Under the pieces are notes generated by a model that was not told the origin of the DNA, did not search any database, and saw nothing but the letters and a program-made list of their open reading frames with translations. From Pseudomonadaceae bacterium (GTDB lineage: Bacteria > Pseudomonadota > Gammaproteobacteria > Pseudomonadales > Pseudomonadaceae), in the NCBI GenBank assembly GCA_030602315.1, contig JAUVZY010000012.1, forward strand, positions 22,263 to 86,262: a stretch of DNA of 64,000 nt, in the 5' to 3' direction. Positions 21,059 to 32,344 of the stretch are shown here, one piece after another. How positions within the stretch are numbered: position 1 is the stretch's first letter; every line of letters begins with the position of its first letter. The translations under genes were made by a program, and so were the position numbers.

Positions 21059-22246
21059 ATGTCCCACGTACCCCAGATCAAGATTCCCGCGACCTATATT
21101 CGCGGCGGTACCAGCAAGGGCGTGTTCTTCCGCCTGCAGGACCTGCCGGAAAGCTGCCAGGTTCCGGGTGCGGCCCGCGACAAGCTGTTCATGCGCGTGA
21201 TCGGCAGCCCCGATCCTTACTCCGCGCATATCGATGGCATGGGCGGCGCCACCTCCAGCACCAGCAAGTGCGTGATCCTCTCCAAGAGCAGCCAGCCCGA
21301 GCATGACGTCGACTACCTCTACGGGCAGGTCTCGATCGACAAGGCCTTCGTCGACTGGAGCGGCAACTGCGGCAACCTGTCCACCGCCGCCGGCGCGTTT
21401 GCCATCCATGCCGGTCTGGTCGACCCGGCGCGCATCCCGGAAAACGGCACCTGCGTGGTGCGTATCTGGCAGGCCAACATCCAGAAGACCATCATTGCCC
21501 ATGTGCCGGTGACCAACGGCCAGGTGCAGGAAACCGGCGATTTCGAGCTGGACGGTGTGACCTTCCCGGCGGCGGAGATCGTGCTCGAGTTCCTTGATCC
21601 GTCCGATGACGGCGAGGAGGGCGGCTCGATGTTCCCCACTGGCAATCTGGTCGATGAACTGGAGGTGCCCGGCATCGGTACGCTGAAGGCAACCATGATC
21701 GCCGCCGGCATTCCCACGGTGTTCGTCAATGCCGAGGACATCGGCTACCAGGGCACCGAGCTGCGCGAGGCCATCAACGGCAGCCCCGAAGCGCTGGCGC
21801 GTTTCGAGGCGATCCGGGTGGCCGGTGCGCTGCGCATGGGGCTGATCAAGACGGCCGAAGAAGCGGCGACCCGCCAGCACACGCCGAAGATCGCTTTCGT
21901 CTCCAAGCCCAAGACCTACCAGGCCTCCAGCGGCAAGACCATCGAGGCCGGCGATGTCGACCTGCTGGTCCGTGCGCTGTCGATGGGCAAGCTGCACCAC
22001 GCGATGATGGGCACCTGCGCGGTGGCCATCGGCACGGCGGCGGCGGTGCCCGGTACGCTGGTCAATCTGGCGGCAGGTGGCGGCGAGCGCACGGCGGTGC
22101 GCTTCGGTCACCCGTCCGGCACGCTGCGCGTCGGTGCCGAAGCCAAGCAGGTAGACGGTGAGTGGACGGTGACCAAGGCGATCATGAGCCGCAGCGCACG
22201 CATCATCATGGAAGGCTGGGTGCGGGTGCCGGGCGACAGCTTCTGA
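21059..22246 (+). CDS. prpF: 2-methyl-aconitate cis-trans isomerase PrpF
   Basis: Isomerase of 395 residues with the diaminopimelate-epimerase-like fold that converts the AcnD product into cis-2-methylaconitate. It starts MSHVPQIKIPATYIRGGTSK; the YIRGGTSKG segment is a hallmark of PrpF. GNCGNLSTAAGAFA and the C-terminal GHPSGTLRVGAE are also family-like. It is the last gene of the prp operon, followed by a strong bidirectional terminator. Confidence 0.95.
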   Translation: MSHVPQIKIPATYIRGGTSKGVFFRLQDLPESCQVPGAARDKLFMRVIGSPDPYSAHIDGMGGATSSTSKCVILSKSSQPEHDVDYLYGQVSIDKAFVDWSGNCGNLSTAAGAFAIHAGLVDPARIPENGTCVVRIWQANIQKTIIAHVPVTNGQVQETGDFELDGVTFPAAEIVLEFLDPSDDGEEGGSMFPTGNLVDELEVPGIGTLKATMIAAGIPTVFVNAEDIGYQGTELREAINGSPEALARFEAIRVAGALRMGLIKTAEEAATRQHTPKIAFVSKPKTYQASSGKTIEAGDVDLLVRALSMGKLHHAMMGTCAVAIGTAAAVPGTLVNLAAGGGERTAVRFGHPSGTLRVGAEAKQVDGEWTVTKAIMSRSARIIMEGWVRVPGDSF

Positions 22247-22284
22247 AGTGTCGGCAGGCGATCGCCCCGAGCGGTGGTGGAACG

Positions 22285-22314
22285 AAAAAAGCCGGAAGCG
22301 AGCTTCCGGCTTTT
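22285..22314. terminator. Bidirectional intrinsic terminator between prpF and ppsR
   Basis: The stem AAGCCGGAAG / CTTCCGGCTT with a CGAG loop is preceded by A6 and followed by TTTT, so a U-tract is available on both strands. It ends the prp operon on the plus strand and ppsR on the minus strand. Confidence 0.88.
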
Positions 22315-22362
22315 AGCGAAAAAAACCACCGCCGAAGAGAATTTCGGCGAGCGGCAACGGTC

Positions 22363-23181
22363 TTATTTCAGCCTGCGTTCGACGCCTTTTTCCACCAGGA
22401 TCTTGGCCGAGATTTCTTCCACCGAGAAATGGGTGGAATTGATGTAGTTGATGTTCTCGCGGCGGAACAACTGTTCCACTTCGCGAACTTCGAACTCACA
22501 TTGGGCGAAGCTTGCGTAACGGCTGTTGGGTTTGCGCTCATTGCGGATGGCGGCAAGACGATCGGGGTCGATGGTGAGCCCGAACAGTTTGTCCCGGTAT
22601 GGCTTCAGGGCGCTGGGCAGTTGCAGACGCTCCATGTCCTCTTCGGTAAGCGGATAGTTTGCCGCGCGGATGCCAAACTGCATGGCCATGTAAAGACAGG
22701 TCGGTGTCTTTCCGCAGCGTGATACACCGACGAGGATCAGGTCGGCCTTGTCGTAATGACGAGTGCGAGCACCATCGTCATTATCGAGCGCGAAATTGAC
22801 CGCCTCGATACGCTCCATGTAGTTGCTGTTGTGGCTGATGGAGTGGGACTTGCCGACCGAATAGGAAGAGCGAGCGACCAGTTCATGCTCCAGCGGGGCC
22901 AGGAAGGAAGAGAAGATGTCGATCATAAAGCCATTGGATTCGGCGAGAATGTCCCGAATTTCCTGGTTCACCAGCGTATCGAAGATGATTGGCCGCGCGC
23001 CGTCCCTTTCCGCCGCTGCGTTGATTTGCTGTACCATCGCCCGGGCTTTTTCCGGGGTGTCAATGTACGGCCGGGTCAACTTGTTGAAGGTGATGTTCTC
23101 GAACTGGGCCAAGAGACTCTGGCCAAGCGTTTCGGCGGTGATGCCAGTTCCGTCGGAGATAAAAAATGCAGTTCGTTTCAT
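22363..23181 (-). CDS. ppsR: PEP synthase regulatory kinase/pyrophosphorylase PpsR
   Basis: Bifunctional regulator of 272 residues (DUF299) that inactivates PEP synthase by ADP-dependent threonine phosphorylation and reactivates it by Pi-dependent pyrophosphorylysis. The P-loop GVSRCGKTP is at residues 152-160, and the N-terminus [17 protein letters not shown] is conserved. The ATG at 23181 is preferred to one 15 bp upstream. It is divergent from its target ppsA across a 158-bp gap. Confidence 0.94.
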   Translation of the reverse strand: MKRTAFFISDGTGITAETLGQSLLAQFENITFNKLTRPYIDTPEKARAMVQQINAAAERDGARPIIFDTLVNQEIRDILAESNGFMIDIFSSFLAPLEHELVARSSYSVGKSHSISHNSNYMERIEAVNFALDNDDGARTRHYDKADLILVGVSRCGKTPTCLYMAMQFGIRAANYPLTEEDMERLQLPSALKPYRDKLFGLTIDPDRLAAIRNERKPNSRYASFAQCEFEVREVEQLFRRENINYINSTHFSVEEISAKILVEKGVERRLK

Positions 23182-23194
23182 GCGCCTGGCCTTC

Positions 23195-23210
23195 AATCGT
23201 AATTACGGTT
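23195..23210. promoter_or_regulatory. Palindrome in the ppsR/ppsA divergent region
   Basis: AATCGTAATTACGGTT is a 16-bp inverted repeat with one mismatched pair and a perfect 10-bp core (CGTAATTACG). It lies 14 bp upstream of the ppsR start in the region shared with ppsA. The binding protein is unknown. Confidence 0.35.
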
Positions 23211-23339
23211 CAGCTGATATAGTTCCAGCAGCTTGCCGAGCCTCGAAATGACGGGGCATTGTCACTCATTTCGTTGGACCAAGCCACCGCGCGAGGCTTC
23301 GCTCCGACCGGTTAAATACACGAACGTGGAGAGATCACC

Positions 23340-25709
<2,370 letters not shown>

Positions 25710-25726
25710 CCCTGATCGGCAGGCAC

Positions 25727-25754
25727 AAAAAAGGCGGAGAGATCCGCCTTTTTT
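25727..25754. terminator. Bidirectional intrinsic terminator between ppsA and the SCP2 gene
   Basis: AAAAAAGGCGGA and TCCGCCTTTTTT form a 12-bp stem with a GAGA tetraloop, giving U-runs on both strands. It serves convergent ppsA and the SCP2-domain gene. Confidence 0.92.
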
Positions 25755-25773
25755 GTTTTCTTGAATCCTGCCT

Positions 25774-26088
25774 TCAGGACGGGAACAGCTCGCCCAGTTT
25801 CATGGCGAGCATCATGTCGCCCTCGGCGCGCAGGCGGCCGGACATGAACGCCGACATGCCGCTGGTCTCGCCGCTGATGATGCCTTTCATGGTGGCCTTG
25901 TCCATGATCAGGGTGCAGTCCGGATTGTTCGCCTGGCCCACGGCGAGGTTGCACTGGCCATCCTTCACCGCCAGGTAATAGTCGTCGGCGTCGCTGATGT
26001 TGAACTGATAGACAAGGTCCAGGCCTTGTGACGCGCTGGCGTTGAAGCGCGATTGCATGACTTGGATGATGTCGTCGACGTTGCTCAT
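25774..26088 (-). CDS. SCP2 sterol-carrier-domain protein
   Basis: Small cytosolic protein of 104 residues made almost entirely of one SCP2 lipid-carrier domain. Features include the conserved core with CTLIMDKATMKGIISGE and a C-terminal amphipathic segment with MLAMKLGELF. Such stand-alone proteins probably bind fatty acyl or other lipid ligands; the actual ligand is unknown. The gene is divergent from sohB. Confidence 0.85.
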   Translation of the reverse strand: MSNVDDIIQVMQSRFNASASQGLDLVYQFNISDADDYYLAVKDGQCNLAVGQANNPDCTLIMDKATMKGIISGETSGMSAFMSGRLRAEGDMMLAMKLGELFPS

Positions 26089-26252
26089 GTGATTTCCCGG
26101 TCTGTTGTTCTGAATGCTTGCCTGCGTGCATGGCCGTGGCGAGGGTAGGTGCCCGTTGCCGGCGCTGTCAACGAAGCGGCGCGCTATGCGCCTCTCGCGG
26201 CCGCCGTTATGCTTGCGAGCACGGCACCGAACCGTTGACCCCAGGAGGATAT

Positions 26253-27278
26253 GTGGAGTTTCTTGCCGACTACGCCAGTTTTTTCGCCAAGACGCTGACT
26301 GTGGTAGTGGCGATCGTCATCGTGCTGATTGCGATTGCCGTACTGCGCAAGGGGCGCTCCCGGCATCGGGCCGGGCATCTGGATGTCCACAAGCTCAACG
26401 AGTTCTACAAGAGCATGCGCGAGCGCCTGGAAGAGTCGCTGCTCGACAAGGACGAGCTCAAGGCGCTGCGCAAGCGCGAGGCGAAAGCGGAGAAGGCCGC
26501 GGGCCGGGAAAAACGCGAACCGCGTGATCGCGTGTTCGTGCTGGACTTCGATGGCGACATTCGCGCGTCTGCAGTCGACAGCCTGCGCCAGGAAGTCACC
26601 GCCTTGCTGACGCTAGCCAAGTCGACGGACGAGGTGGTTGTGCGTCTGGAAAGCGCCGGCGGCATGGTGCACAGCTACGGCCTGGCGGCTTCCCAGCTGG
26701 CGCGTATCCGCGAGGCCGGCGTGCCATTGACCATCTGTGTCGACAAGGTGGCGGCGAGCGGCGGCTACATGATGGCCTGTATCGGCCACAAGATTCTGGC
26801 GGCGCCATTCGCCATCCTGGGTTCGATCGGTGTGGTGGCCCAGTTGCCGAACATCCATCGGTTGCTCAAGAAACACGACGTGGACGTGGAGATCCTCACC
26901 GCCGGCGAGTACAAGCGCACGCTCACCGTGCTCGGTGAAAATACCGAGAAGGGGCGCGAGAAGTTCAAGGAAGACCTGGAAACCACGCATCAGTTGTTCA
27001 AGGACTTTGTCGCGCAGCACCGGCCGCAGCTGTCGATCGAGAAGGTGGCGACCGGCGAGGTGTGGTTGGGCACCTCGGCGCTGGATCACCAGTTGGTCGA
27101 CGAGCTGTGCACCAGCGATGAGTACCTGGCGCGCCGGGTGCGTGAGGCCGACCTTTTCCGGGTGCAGTATGTCGAGAAGAAAAGCCTGCCCGAGCGTATT
27201 GGTGTGACCGCCAGCGCGGTGCTGGAGGCCTGCCTGCTCAAGGGGTGGAGCCGTCTCAATGAACAGCGTTTCTGGTAG
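26253..27278 (+). CDS. sohB: Inner-membrane serine protease SohB
   Basis: Signal-peptide-peptidase-A-like protease of 341 residues (family S49). An N-terminal transmembrane helix (about residues 8-30) is followed by a charged linker and the protease domain. The catalytic dyad is S169 in AASGGYMMAC and K221 in TAGEYKRT. The start is GTG (VEFLADYASFF) directly after AGGAGG; the longer open frame upstream is Arg/Cys-rich and not family-like. acuI follows 10 bp later. Confidence 0.9.
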   Translation: MEFLADYASFFAKTLTVVVAIVIVLIAIAVLRKGRSRHRAGHLDVHKLNEFYKSMRERLEESLLDKDELKALRKREAKAEKAAGREKREPRDRVFVLDFDGDIRASAVDSLRQEVTALLTLAKSTDEVVVRLESAGGMVHSYGLAASQLARIREAGVPLTICVDKVAASGGYMMACIGHKILAAPFAILGSIGVVAQLPNIHRLLKKHDVDVEILTAGEYKRTLTVLGENTEKGREKFKEDLETTHQLFKDFVAQHRPQLSIEKVATGEVWLGTSALDHQLVDELCTSDEYLARRVREADLFRVQYVEKKSLPERIGVTASAVLEACLLKGWSRLNEQRFW

Positions 27279-27288
27279 TGGAGGTGAT

Positions 27289-28281
27289 ATGACCAGTTTT
27301 ACCGCATTGCAGGTACGGGAAATCGCTCCCGGGCAGTTCGAGCGTTCGCTGGTGCAGCGCAGCGTCGACGAGCTTCCCCAGGGTGAGGTGCTGATTCGGG
27401 TTCGTTACTCTTCACTCAATTACAAGGACGCGCTCTCTGCGGCCGGCAATCGCGCGGTGACTCGCGAGTACCCCCACACGCCGGGGATCGACGCCGCCGG
27501 CGTGGTGGAGCAGTCCGCGGTTGCCGAGTTCGCGCCGGGTGACGAGGTGATCGTCACCGGCTACGACCTGGGCATGAATACCGCCGGTGGATTCGCCCAG
27601 TACATCCGCGTGCCGGCCGCCTGGGTGATCAAGCGCCCGGAAGGGTTGTCCCTGCGCGATGCGATGACCCTCGGTACCGCGGGCCTCACCGCGGCGCTGT
27701 GTGTCGACAAACTGGAGCAGGCCGGGCTCGAGCCGGGGCAGGGGCCGGTACTGGTGACCGGCGCCACCGGTGGCGTCGGCAGCCTCGCGGTGCTGTTGCT
27801 GTCGAGTCTGGGTCACGAGGTGGTTGCAGTTACGGGAAAGGCTGACCAGGCCGAGCATTTGCGTGAGCTGGGCGCCTCGCAGGTGATCGGCCGCGAGGCG
27901 CTGCAGGCCGGCACCGGCAAGCCGATGTTGAAGGAGCAGTGGGCAGCGGCGGTGGACACCGTCGGCGGCGAGATCCTGTTCAACGTGGTCAAGTCGCTGC
28001 GCCGTGGGGGCAGTGTGGCCTGTTGCGGGCTGACCGCCGGCACCGATTTCGCCGGCAACGTGTTCCCGTTCATCCTGCGCGGGGTCAACCTGCTTGGTGT
28101 GGACTCGGTGGAAATCCCGCTGATGACCAAGGCGGCGATGTGGGACAAGCTGTCGCTGCAGTGGAAACTCCCCGGGCTGGAGCGTCTGGTGCATGAGGTG
28201 GACCTGGCGCAGTTGCCGGCCGAGATGGACCGGATTCTTGCCGGCGGTCAGATTGGTCGGGTGCTGGTCCGCATCGACTGA
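27289..28281 (+). CDS. acuI: Acrylyl-CoA reductase AcuI/YhdH (zinc-free MDR)
   Basis: Quinone-oxidoreductase-like medium-chain dehydrogenase/reductase of 330 residues. YhdH/AcuI enzymes reduce toxic acryloyl-CoA to propionyl-CoA with NADPH. The N-terminal GroES-like domain (about 1-125) contains RYSSLNYKDALS. The Rossmann domain has VTGATGGVGSLAV (about 161-173). The ATG has a GGAGGTGAT ribosome binding site. The propionyl-CoA formed would feed the prp operon 5 kb upstream, a functional link inferred from family knowledge. Confidence 0.88.
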   Translation: MTSFTALQVREIAPGQFERSLVQRSVDELPQGEVLIRVRYSSLNYKDALSAAGNRAVTREYPHTPGIDAAGVVEQSAVAEFAPGDEVIVTGYDLGMNTAGGFAQYIRVPAAWVIKRPEGLSLRDAMTLGTAGLTAALCVDKLEQAGLEPGQGPVLVTGATGGVGSLAVLLLSSLGHEVVAVTGKADQAEHLRELGASQVIGREALQAGTGKPMLKEQWAAAVDTVGGEILFNVVKSLRRGGSVACCGLTAGTDFAGNVFPFILRGVNLLGVDSVEIPLMTKAAMWDKLSLQWKLPGLERLVHEVDLAQLPAEMDRILAGGQIGRVLVRID

Positions 28282-28310
28282 CGACCGATCGATTCGTACG
28301 CCCGGAAAAA

Positions 28311-28337
28311 CAAAAACCCGCTTTACGCGGGTTTTTG
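28311..28337. terminator. Bidirectional intrinsic terminator between acuI and DUF934 gene
   Basis: CAAAAACCCGC and GCGGGTTTTTG form an 11-bp stem around a TTTAC loop, with T-rich flanks on both strands. It serves convergent acuI and the cysI-DUF934 operon. Confidence 0.9.
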
Positions 28338-28358
28338 TTGGGTCGCGAAACGCGTCGA

Positions 28359-28856
28359 TCAGGCGCGACGGCGGTAGAGCGGCAGCGGCTCGTCAACCGC
28401 GGCCTGATAGGTCACGGTGAAGTCCTTCAGACCTTCCAGCGCAGCTTGCGGATCACGGTCGGCGCGCACGGCGAAGGCATCGAAGCCGCAACGGGCCATG
28501 GCGAACAGCTGGTCGCGCAGCACATCGCCAATGGCACGGATCTCACCTTTGTAGCCGTAACGCTCGCGCAGCAGACGGGCGGTGGAATAGTGACGCCCGT
28601 CGGTGAACGCCGGGAAATTCAGCGCGATGACCTGGAAGTGTTCGAGGTCATCGGCGATTTCTTCGATCAGCTCGTCGGCGTCCAGCCACACGCCAAGGCC
28701 ACCGTCGCGTGCCTTGAGCGCATGCGACGACTCCAGCCACAGATGTAGCGGCACGATCATGTCGTCGCTGTTGGGCATGCCATCGAGGCTGCCGTCCTTC
28801 GGGATCAGGTGCCAGCTCTCGACCACCAGCTCGCCGTTCTTAATGATTTGCTGCAT
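28359..28856 (-). CDS. DUF934 protein, sulfite reductase accessory
   Basis: Protein of 165 residues of the DUF934 family, which is almost always encoded beside cysI in pseudomonads and related bacteria. Conserved motifs include LNFPAFTDGRHYSTARLLRE and an RCGFDAF segment. Its start lies 17 bp inside the 3' end of cysI, so the two are translationally coupled. A role in sulfite reduction or electron delivery is inferred from context only; no cofactor motif is visible. Confidence 0.88.
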   Translation of the reverse strand: MQQIIKNGELVVESWHLIPKDGSLDGMPNSDDMIVPLHLWLESSHALKARDGGLGVWLDADELIEEIADDLEHFQVIALNFPAFTDGRHYSTARLLRERYGYKGEIRAIGDVLRDQLFAMARCGFDAFAVRADRDPQAALEGLKDFTVTYQAAVDEPLPLYRRRA

Positions 28857-30492
28857 AGACGCGCTCCTTGAAGGGGGCGATGCCGATCCGGCGGAAGGTG
28901 TCCAGGAAGGTCTCTTCCTCGGTGCGGCTTTCCACGTACACCTTGATGATCTTCTCGATCACATCCGGCATGGCGTCCTGGGCGAAGGCCGGGCCGAGGA
29001 TCTGGCCGAGGCTGGCGTTACGCCCGGCGCTGCCGCCGAGTGACACCTGATAGAACTCCTCGCCCTTCTTGTCGACGCCGAGGATGCCGATGTTGCCGAC
29101 ATGGTGGTGACCACAGGCGTTCATGCAGCCGGAAATGTTCAGGTCCAGCTCGCCGATGTCGAACAGGTAGTCCAGGTCGTCGAAGCGGCGCTGGATGGCT
29201 TCGGCCACCGGAATCGACTTGGCATTGGCCAGCGAGCAGAAGTCGCCGCCCGGGCAGCAGATGATGTCGGTGAGCAGGCCGATGTTGGGGGTGGCGAAGC
29301 CGTGTTCGCGCAGTTCCTGCCACAGGGCCAGCAGCTGGCCTTGTTCGACATCGGCCAGGATCATGTTCTGGAAGTGGCTGTTGCGCACTTCGCCGAAGCT
29401 GTAGCGGTCAGCCAGCTCGGCGATGGCGTCGAGCTGCTTGTCGGTGACATCGCCCGGGGCCACGCCGGTGGGCTTGAGCGAGAGGGTCACCGCGCAGTAG
29501 CCGGGCTTCTTGTGCGCCACCACGTTGCGCTCGCGCCAGCGGGCGAAACCCGGGTGCTCGGCGTCCAGTGCAGAGAAGTCGATGTCCTGCAGGGCCTTGT
29601 ACTGGGGGTCGACGAAATGGCCGGAGACCCGGGCGATTTCCGCCTCGGTGAGGGTCATCGGGCCATCCTTGAGGTGCGCCCACTCGGCCTCGACGCGCTC
29701 GGCGAAGACTTCCGGGGTCAGCGCCTTGACCAGGATCTTGATGCGCGCCTTGAACTTGTTGTCACGACGGCCGAATCGGTTGTAGACCCGCAGGATCGCC
29801 TCGAGGTAGCTCAACAGGTGCTGCCAGGGCAGGAACTCGTTGATGAAGCTGCCGACGATCGGGGTACGGCCCAGGCCGCCACCCACCGATACGCGGAAGC
29901 CCAGCTCACCGGCCTGGTTCTTCACCGCTTCCAGACCGATGTCATGCACTTCGATGGCGGCACGATCGCTCACGGCACCGTTGACCGCGATCTTGAACTT
30001 GCGCGGCAGGTGAGTGAACTCAGGGTGGAAGGTCGACCACTGACGGATGATTTCGCACCAGGGGCGCGGATCGATGATCTCGTCGCGCGCCACGCCAGCG
30101 AACTGGTCGGTGGTGGTGTTGCGGATGCAGTTGCCGCTGGTCTGGATCGCGTGCATCTGCACGGTCGCCAGTTCGGCAAGGATTTCCGGCACGTCTTCCA
30201 GGTCCGGCCAGTTGAACTGGACGTTCTGGCGGGTACTGATGTGTGCGTAGCCCTTGTCGTAGTCGCGGGCGATTTGCGCCAGCTTGCGCACCTGGCGCGA
30301 GGAAAGCAGGCCGTAGGGGACGGCCACCCGCAGCATCGGCGCGTAGCGCTGGATGTACAGGCCGTTCTGCAGGCGCAGCGGGCGGAATTCTTCGGCCGCC
30401 AGTTCACCGGCCAGGTAACGGCGGGTCTGGTCGCGGAACTGCTTGACGCGTTCCTCCACGATGAGCTGGTCGTACTGGTCGTATTGGTACAT
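28840..30492 (-). CDS. cysI: Sulfite reductase hemoprotein (siroheme/[4Fe-4S]) CysI
   Basis: Assimilatory sulfite reductase of 550 residues that reduces sulfite to sulfide. The siroheme-[4Fe-4S] ligands are C413 and C419 (CPGGDFC) and C456 and C460 (CMNAC, followed by GHHH). Two ferredoxin-like half-domains (near residues 45-110 and 330-395) flank siroheme-binding regions. The start MYQYDQYDQL is chosen over an in-frame start 15 bp upstream. No CysJ flavoprotein is adjacent, so the electron donor is presumably ferredoxin or another reductase. Nitrite reductase is a related alternative, but the DUF934 partner favours sulfite. Confidence 0.93.
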   Translation of the reverse strand: MYQYDQYDQLIVEERVKQFRDQTRRYLAGELAAEEFRPLRLQNGLYIQRYAPMLRVAVPYGLLSSRQVRKLAQIARDYDKGYAHISTRQNVQFNWPDLEDVPEILAELATVQMHAIQTSGNCIRNTTTDQFAGVARDEIIDPRPWCEIIRQWSTFHPEFTHLPRKFKIAVNGAVSDRAAIEVHDIGLEAVKNQAGELGFRVSVGGGLGRTPIVGSFINEFLPWQHLLSYLEAILRVYNRFGRRDNKFKARIKILVKALTPEVFAERVEAEWAHLKDGPMTLTEAEIARVSGHFVDPQYKALQDIDFSALDAEHPGFARWRERNVVAHKKPGYCAVTLSLKPTGVAPGDVTDKQLDAIAELADRYSFGEVRNSHFQNMILADVEQGQLLALWQELREHGFATPNIGLLTDIICCPGGDFCSLANAKSIPVAEAIQRRFDDLDYLFDIGELDLNISGCMNACGHHHVGNIGILGVDKKGEEFYQVSLGGSAGRNASLGQILGPAFAQDAMPDVIEKIIKVYVESRTEEETFLDTFRRIGIAPFKERVYAANH

Positions 30493-30582
30493 GGATCTTC
30501 CTGTCATCAGGCCCGCAGGCCGGACCGGGCAAAGGATGGCGGGCGCGCACGGCGCTCCGGCGGGGGAAGATACCAGTCCGCC

Positions 30583-30620
30583 TTTATAGGAAAAAGTGAT
30601 ATTTGACTATATATGAATAG
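30583..30620 (-). promoter_or_regulatory. AT-rich putative cysI promoter/CysB region
   Basis: A strongly AT-rich patch in a GC-rich background, about 90-130 bp upstream of the cysI start, including the stretches TTTATAGGAAAAAG and TATATATGAATAG. Such patches upstream of cys genes commonly hold a CysB-activated promoter. No exact -35/-10 pair is claimed. Confidence 0.4.
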
Positions 30621-30699
30621 CGATCCGGCATATGGCCGATCGCCCTGCCTGCGCGCTGGCGGGGCGGCCGGGTTGGCACGCCCCGCACCGTGACTGCGG

Positions 30700-31230
30700 T
30701 TACTCTGGCTTGACCTCGATGCGCTTCTCGTTCACCGGCGCCCCCGGCTTCTTCGGAATCGTCAGGGTCAGCACGCCCTTCTTGAAGGTGGCGCTGATGT
30801 TGTCGGCATCGGCGTGCTCAGGCAGGCCGAAACTGCGTTGGAACGAACCGTAGGAGCGTTCGGAAAGGTAATAGCCCTTCTTCTTTTCCTCGCGTTCCTG
30901 ACGCTTCTCGCCCTTGATGACGAGATTGCCGTTGACCAGCTTCACCTCGACGTCCTTCTCGTCCAGTCCGGGCAGCTCGGCGCTGATCTCGTAACTGTCG
31001 TCGCGCTCGAGCACATCGACGGCCGGCAGGCTGTTCAGCCCGGCCTGCTGCCAGAAGTTGGATTCGCTGCTCGGCCGGCTGAAGGGCAGGTGCCAGGGAC
31101 GATCGAATTCATCGAACAGCCGGTCGATCTGCTGGCGCAGGCTGGTGAACGGATGCCAGGGCTGGCCCACCGCATTCTTGCTGGGGCTCTTGTCCTGATT
31201 GACCGGTGCATTGCGGGGCGTGTCGTTCAT
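30700..31230 (-). CDS. Hsp20-family small heat-shock protein
   Basis: ATP-independent holdase chaperone of 176 residues. A hydrophilic N-terminal arm (about 1-70, with WHPFTSLRQQIDRLFDEF) is followed by the alpha-crystallin domain (about 73-165, with AELPGLDEKDVEVKL and the GVLTLTIPK strand). An I-x-V motif (IEV) close to the C-terminus fits oligomer contacts. The ATG at 31230 has a strong GGAGGTG ribosome binding site. The gene stands alone between cysI and the DMT exporter. Confidence 0.93.
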   Translation of the reverse strand: MNDTPRNAPVNQDKSPSKNAVGQPWHPFTSLRQQIDRLFDEFDRPWHLPFSRPSSESNFWQQAGLNSLPAVDVLERDDSYEISAELPGLDEKDVEVKLVNGNLVIKGEKRQEREEKKKGYYLSERSYGSFQRSFGLPEHADADNISATFKKGVLTLTIPKKPGAPVNEKRIEVKPE

Positions 31231-31290
31231 GGGGCACCTCCTTGGGGCGGGTTCGGCGGGTGGCACAACCGTGAATAGCCAAGGTGTAGT

Positions 31291-31307
31291 AGAGCCCGGC
31301 GGGCTCT
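31291..31307. promoter_or_regulatory. Inverted repeat upstream of hsp20
   Basis: AGAGCCC-GGC-GGGCTCT, a perfect 7-3-7 inverted repeat, lies 61 bp upstream of the hsp20 start. On the minus strand it directly follows CTTGAA (31307-31312), which resembles a sigma-32 -35 element, but no good sigma-32 -10 is visible. It could instead be the 3' hairpin of the DMT-exporter transcript. Confidence 0.3.
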
Positions 31308-31354
31308 TCAAGGGAGGTGCCAACGTAGCTGTTGACCCTGGTCAACCGGGGGAT

Positions 31355-32260
31355 TCAATCGCCTCGCGAAGTGAGTGCCACAATTCCGCCGACCACCACC
31401 AGCGCACCGGTCAGCTGTAGCGGATTGAGCGTTTCGCCCAGAATCGCCCAGGCGAACAGCAGACCGGCGATCGGCTCGATGTTCATCGCCGGCGCGTTGC
31501 GCGCCACATCCAGACGATGCACCCAGACGAACAGCAGGGAAAAGCCGGTGCCGTAGATCAGCGCCAGGCAGGCCAGACCCAGCCAGCCGGCCGGAGCGCG
31601 CGGCAGTGCCAGGCCGTCGGGCACCACCCCGGCGAAACCGGCGATACTGGCGAAGGTGAACACCGTGAGCATCGCCAGCAGGCTGCGCACCGGTCCATGT
31701 ACGGTCATCAGGCGGTTGTTGGTGATCCACAGCGCTACCGAGAACACCGCCGCTGCACCGAAGGCAAAAGCGATTCCGGCCCCCCAGGCGTGCTGCTCGT
31801 TGGCTCCGGCGAGGCGTGCCGGTACATCCAGCGCCATGCCCAGCCCGAGCAGAATCAGCGCCATCACGGCCAGGCTGGCCGGGCGCGGGCGCGCGCCGCC
31901 GAGCGCCCAGGTCAGCAGTACCAGCAACAGCGGGAAAATATTCACCACCAAAAGGGCCAGCGAGACCGGAATCCGCACGATTGCCGAATAGATGCAAAAG
32001 CTCTGCAGGGCGATGAGCACGCCGAAGGCCAGTTGCCAGGGCGCAGAGCCGCTGGGCAGGCGAATCGGCTCGCGGCGCCAGACCAGCAAGCTGCCGAGCA
32101 GCAGCACCGGTACTGCCGACCGGCACATCAGCGCCAGCAACAGGCCTGTGCCGTGATCGAAGGCGATGCGCGCGGCGATGTGGTTGGCGGCAAAACCAAA
32201 GGCCAGGCTCGCCAGAATCGCGACGGCGATCGGGCGTGGCAGGGATTGGGGGGCAGTCAT
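31355..32260 (-). CDS. DMT-superfamily EamA-type transporter
   Basis: Inner-membrane protein of 301 residues with ten predicted transmembrane segments in two EamA repeats (about 10-140 and 160-298), typical of drug/metabolite exporters. The second repeat contains LTWALGG and a late IEPIAGLLFAWAILGE motif, found in the EamA family. The substrate is not predictable. It is read in the same direction as the thioredoxin and Sel1 genes upstream (84- and 61-bp gaps). Confidence 0.88.
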   Translation of the reverse strand: MTAPQSLPRPIAVAILASLAFGFAANHIAARIAFDHGTGLLLALMCRSAVPVLLLGSLLVWRREPIRLPSGSAPWQLAFGVLIALQSFCIYSAIVRIPVSLALLVVNIFPLLLVLLTWALGGARPRPASLAVMALILLGLGMALDVPARLAGANEQHAWGAGIAFAFGAAAVFSVALWITNNRLMTVHGPVRSLLAMLTVFTFASIAGFAGVVPDGLALPRAPAGWLGLACLALIYGTGFSLLFVWVHRLDVARNAPAMNIEPIAGLLFAWAILGETLNPLQLTGALVVVGGIVALTSRGD

Positions 32261-32344
32261 GGAGATCTCGAGCAGGCAGCCAGCTGGCGGTGATCCAGCC
32301 AGGGCCGGCTAGGTTAGCAGCCTCGTCGCGGTTCGCGCAGCCGC

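Noticed and set aside
17090..22111. A 1673-codon open frame antisense to the prp operon
   Set aside because: It mirrors prpB-prpC-acnD-prpF, which all have family motifs and catalytic residues. The Gly/His/Arg/Asp-rich composition is the usual high-GC antisense shadow, and it lacks domains.
31291..31312. A sigma-32 promoter for hsp20
   Set aside because: CTTGAA matches the -35 element, but no CCCAT-like -10 lies at the proper distance, so only the inverted repeat is reported.
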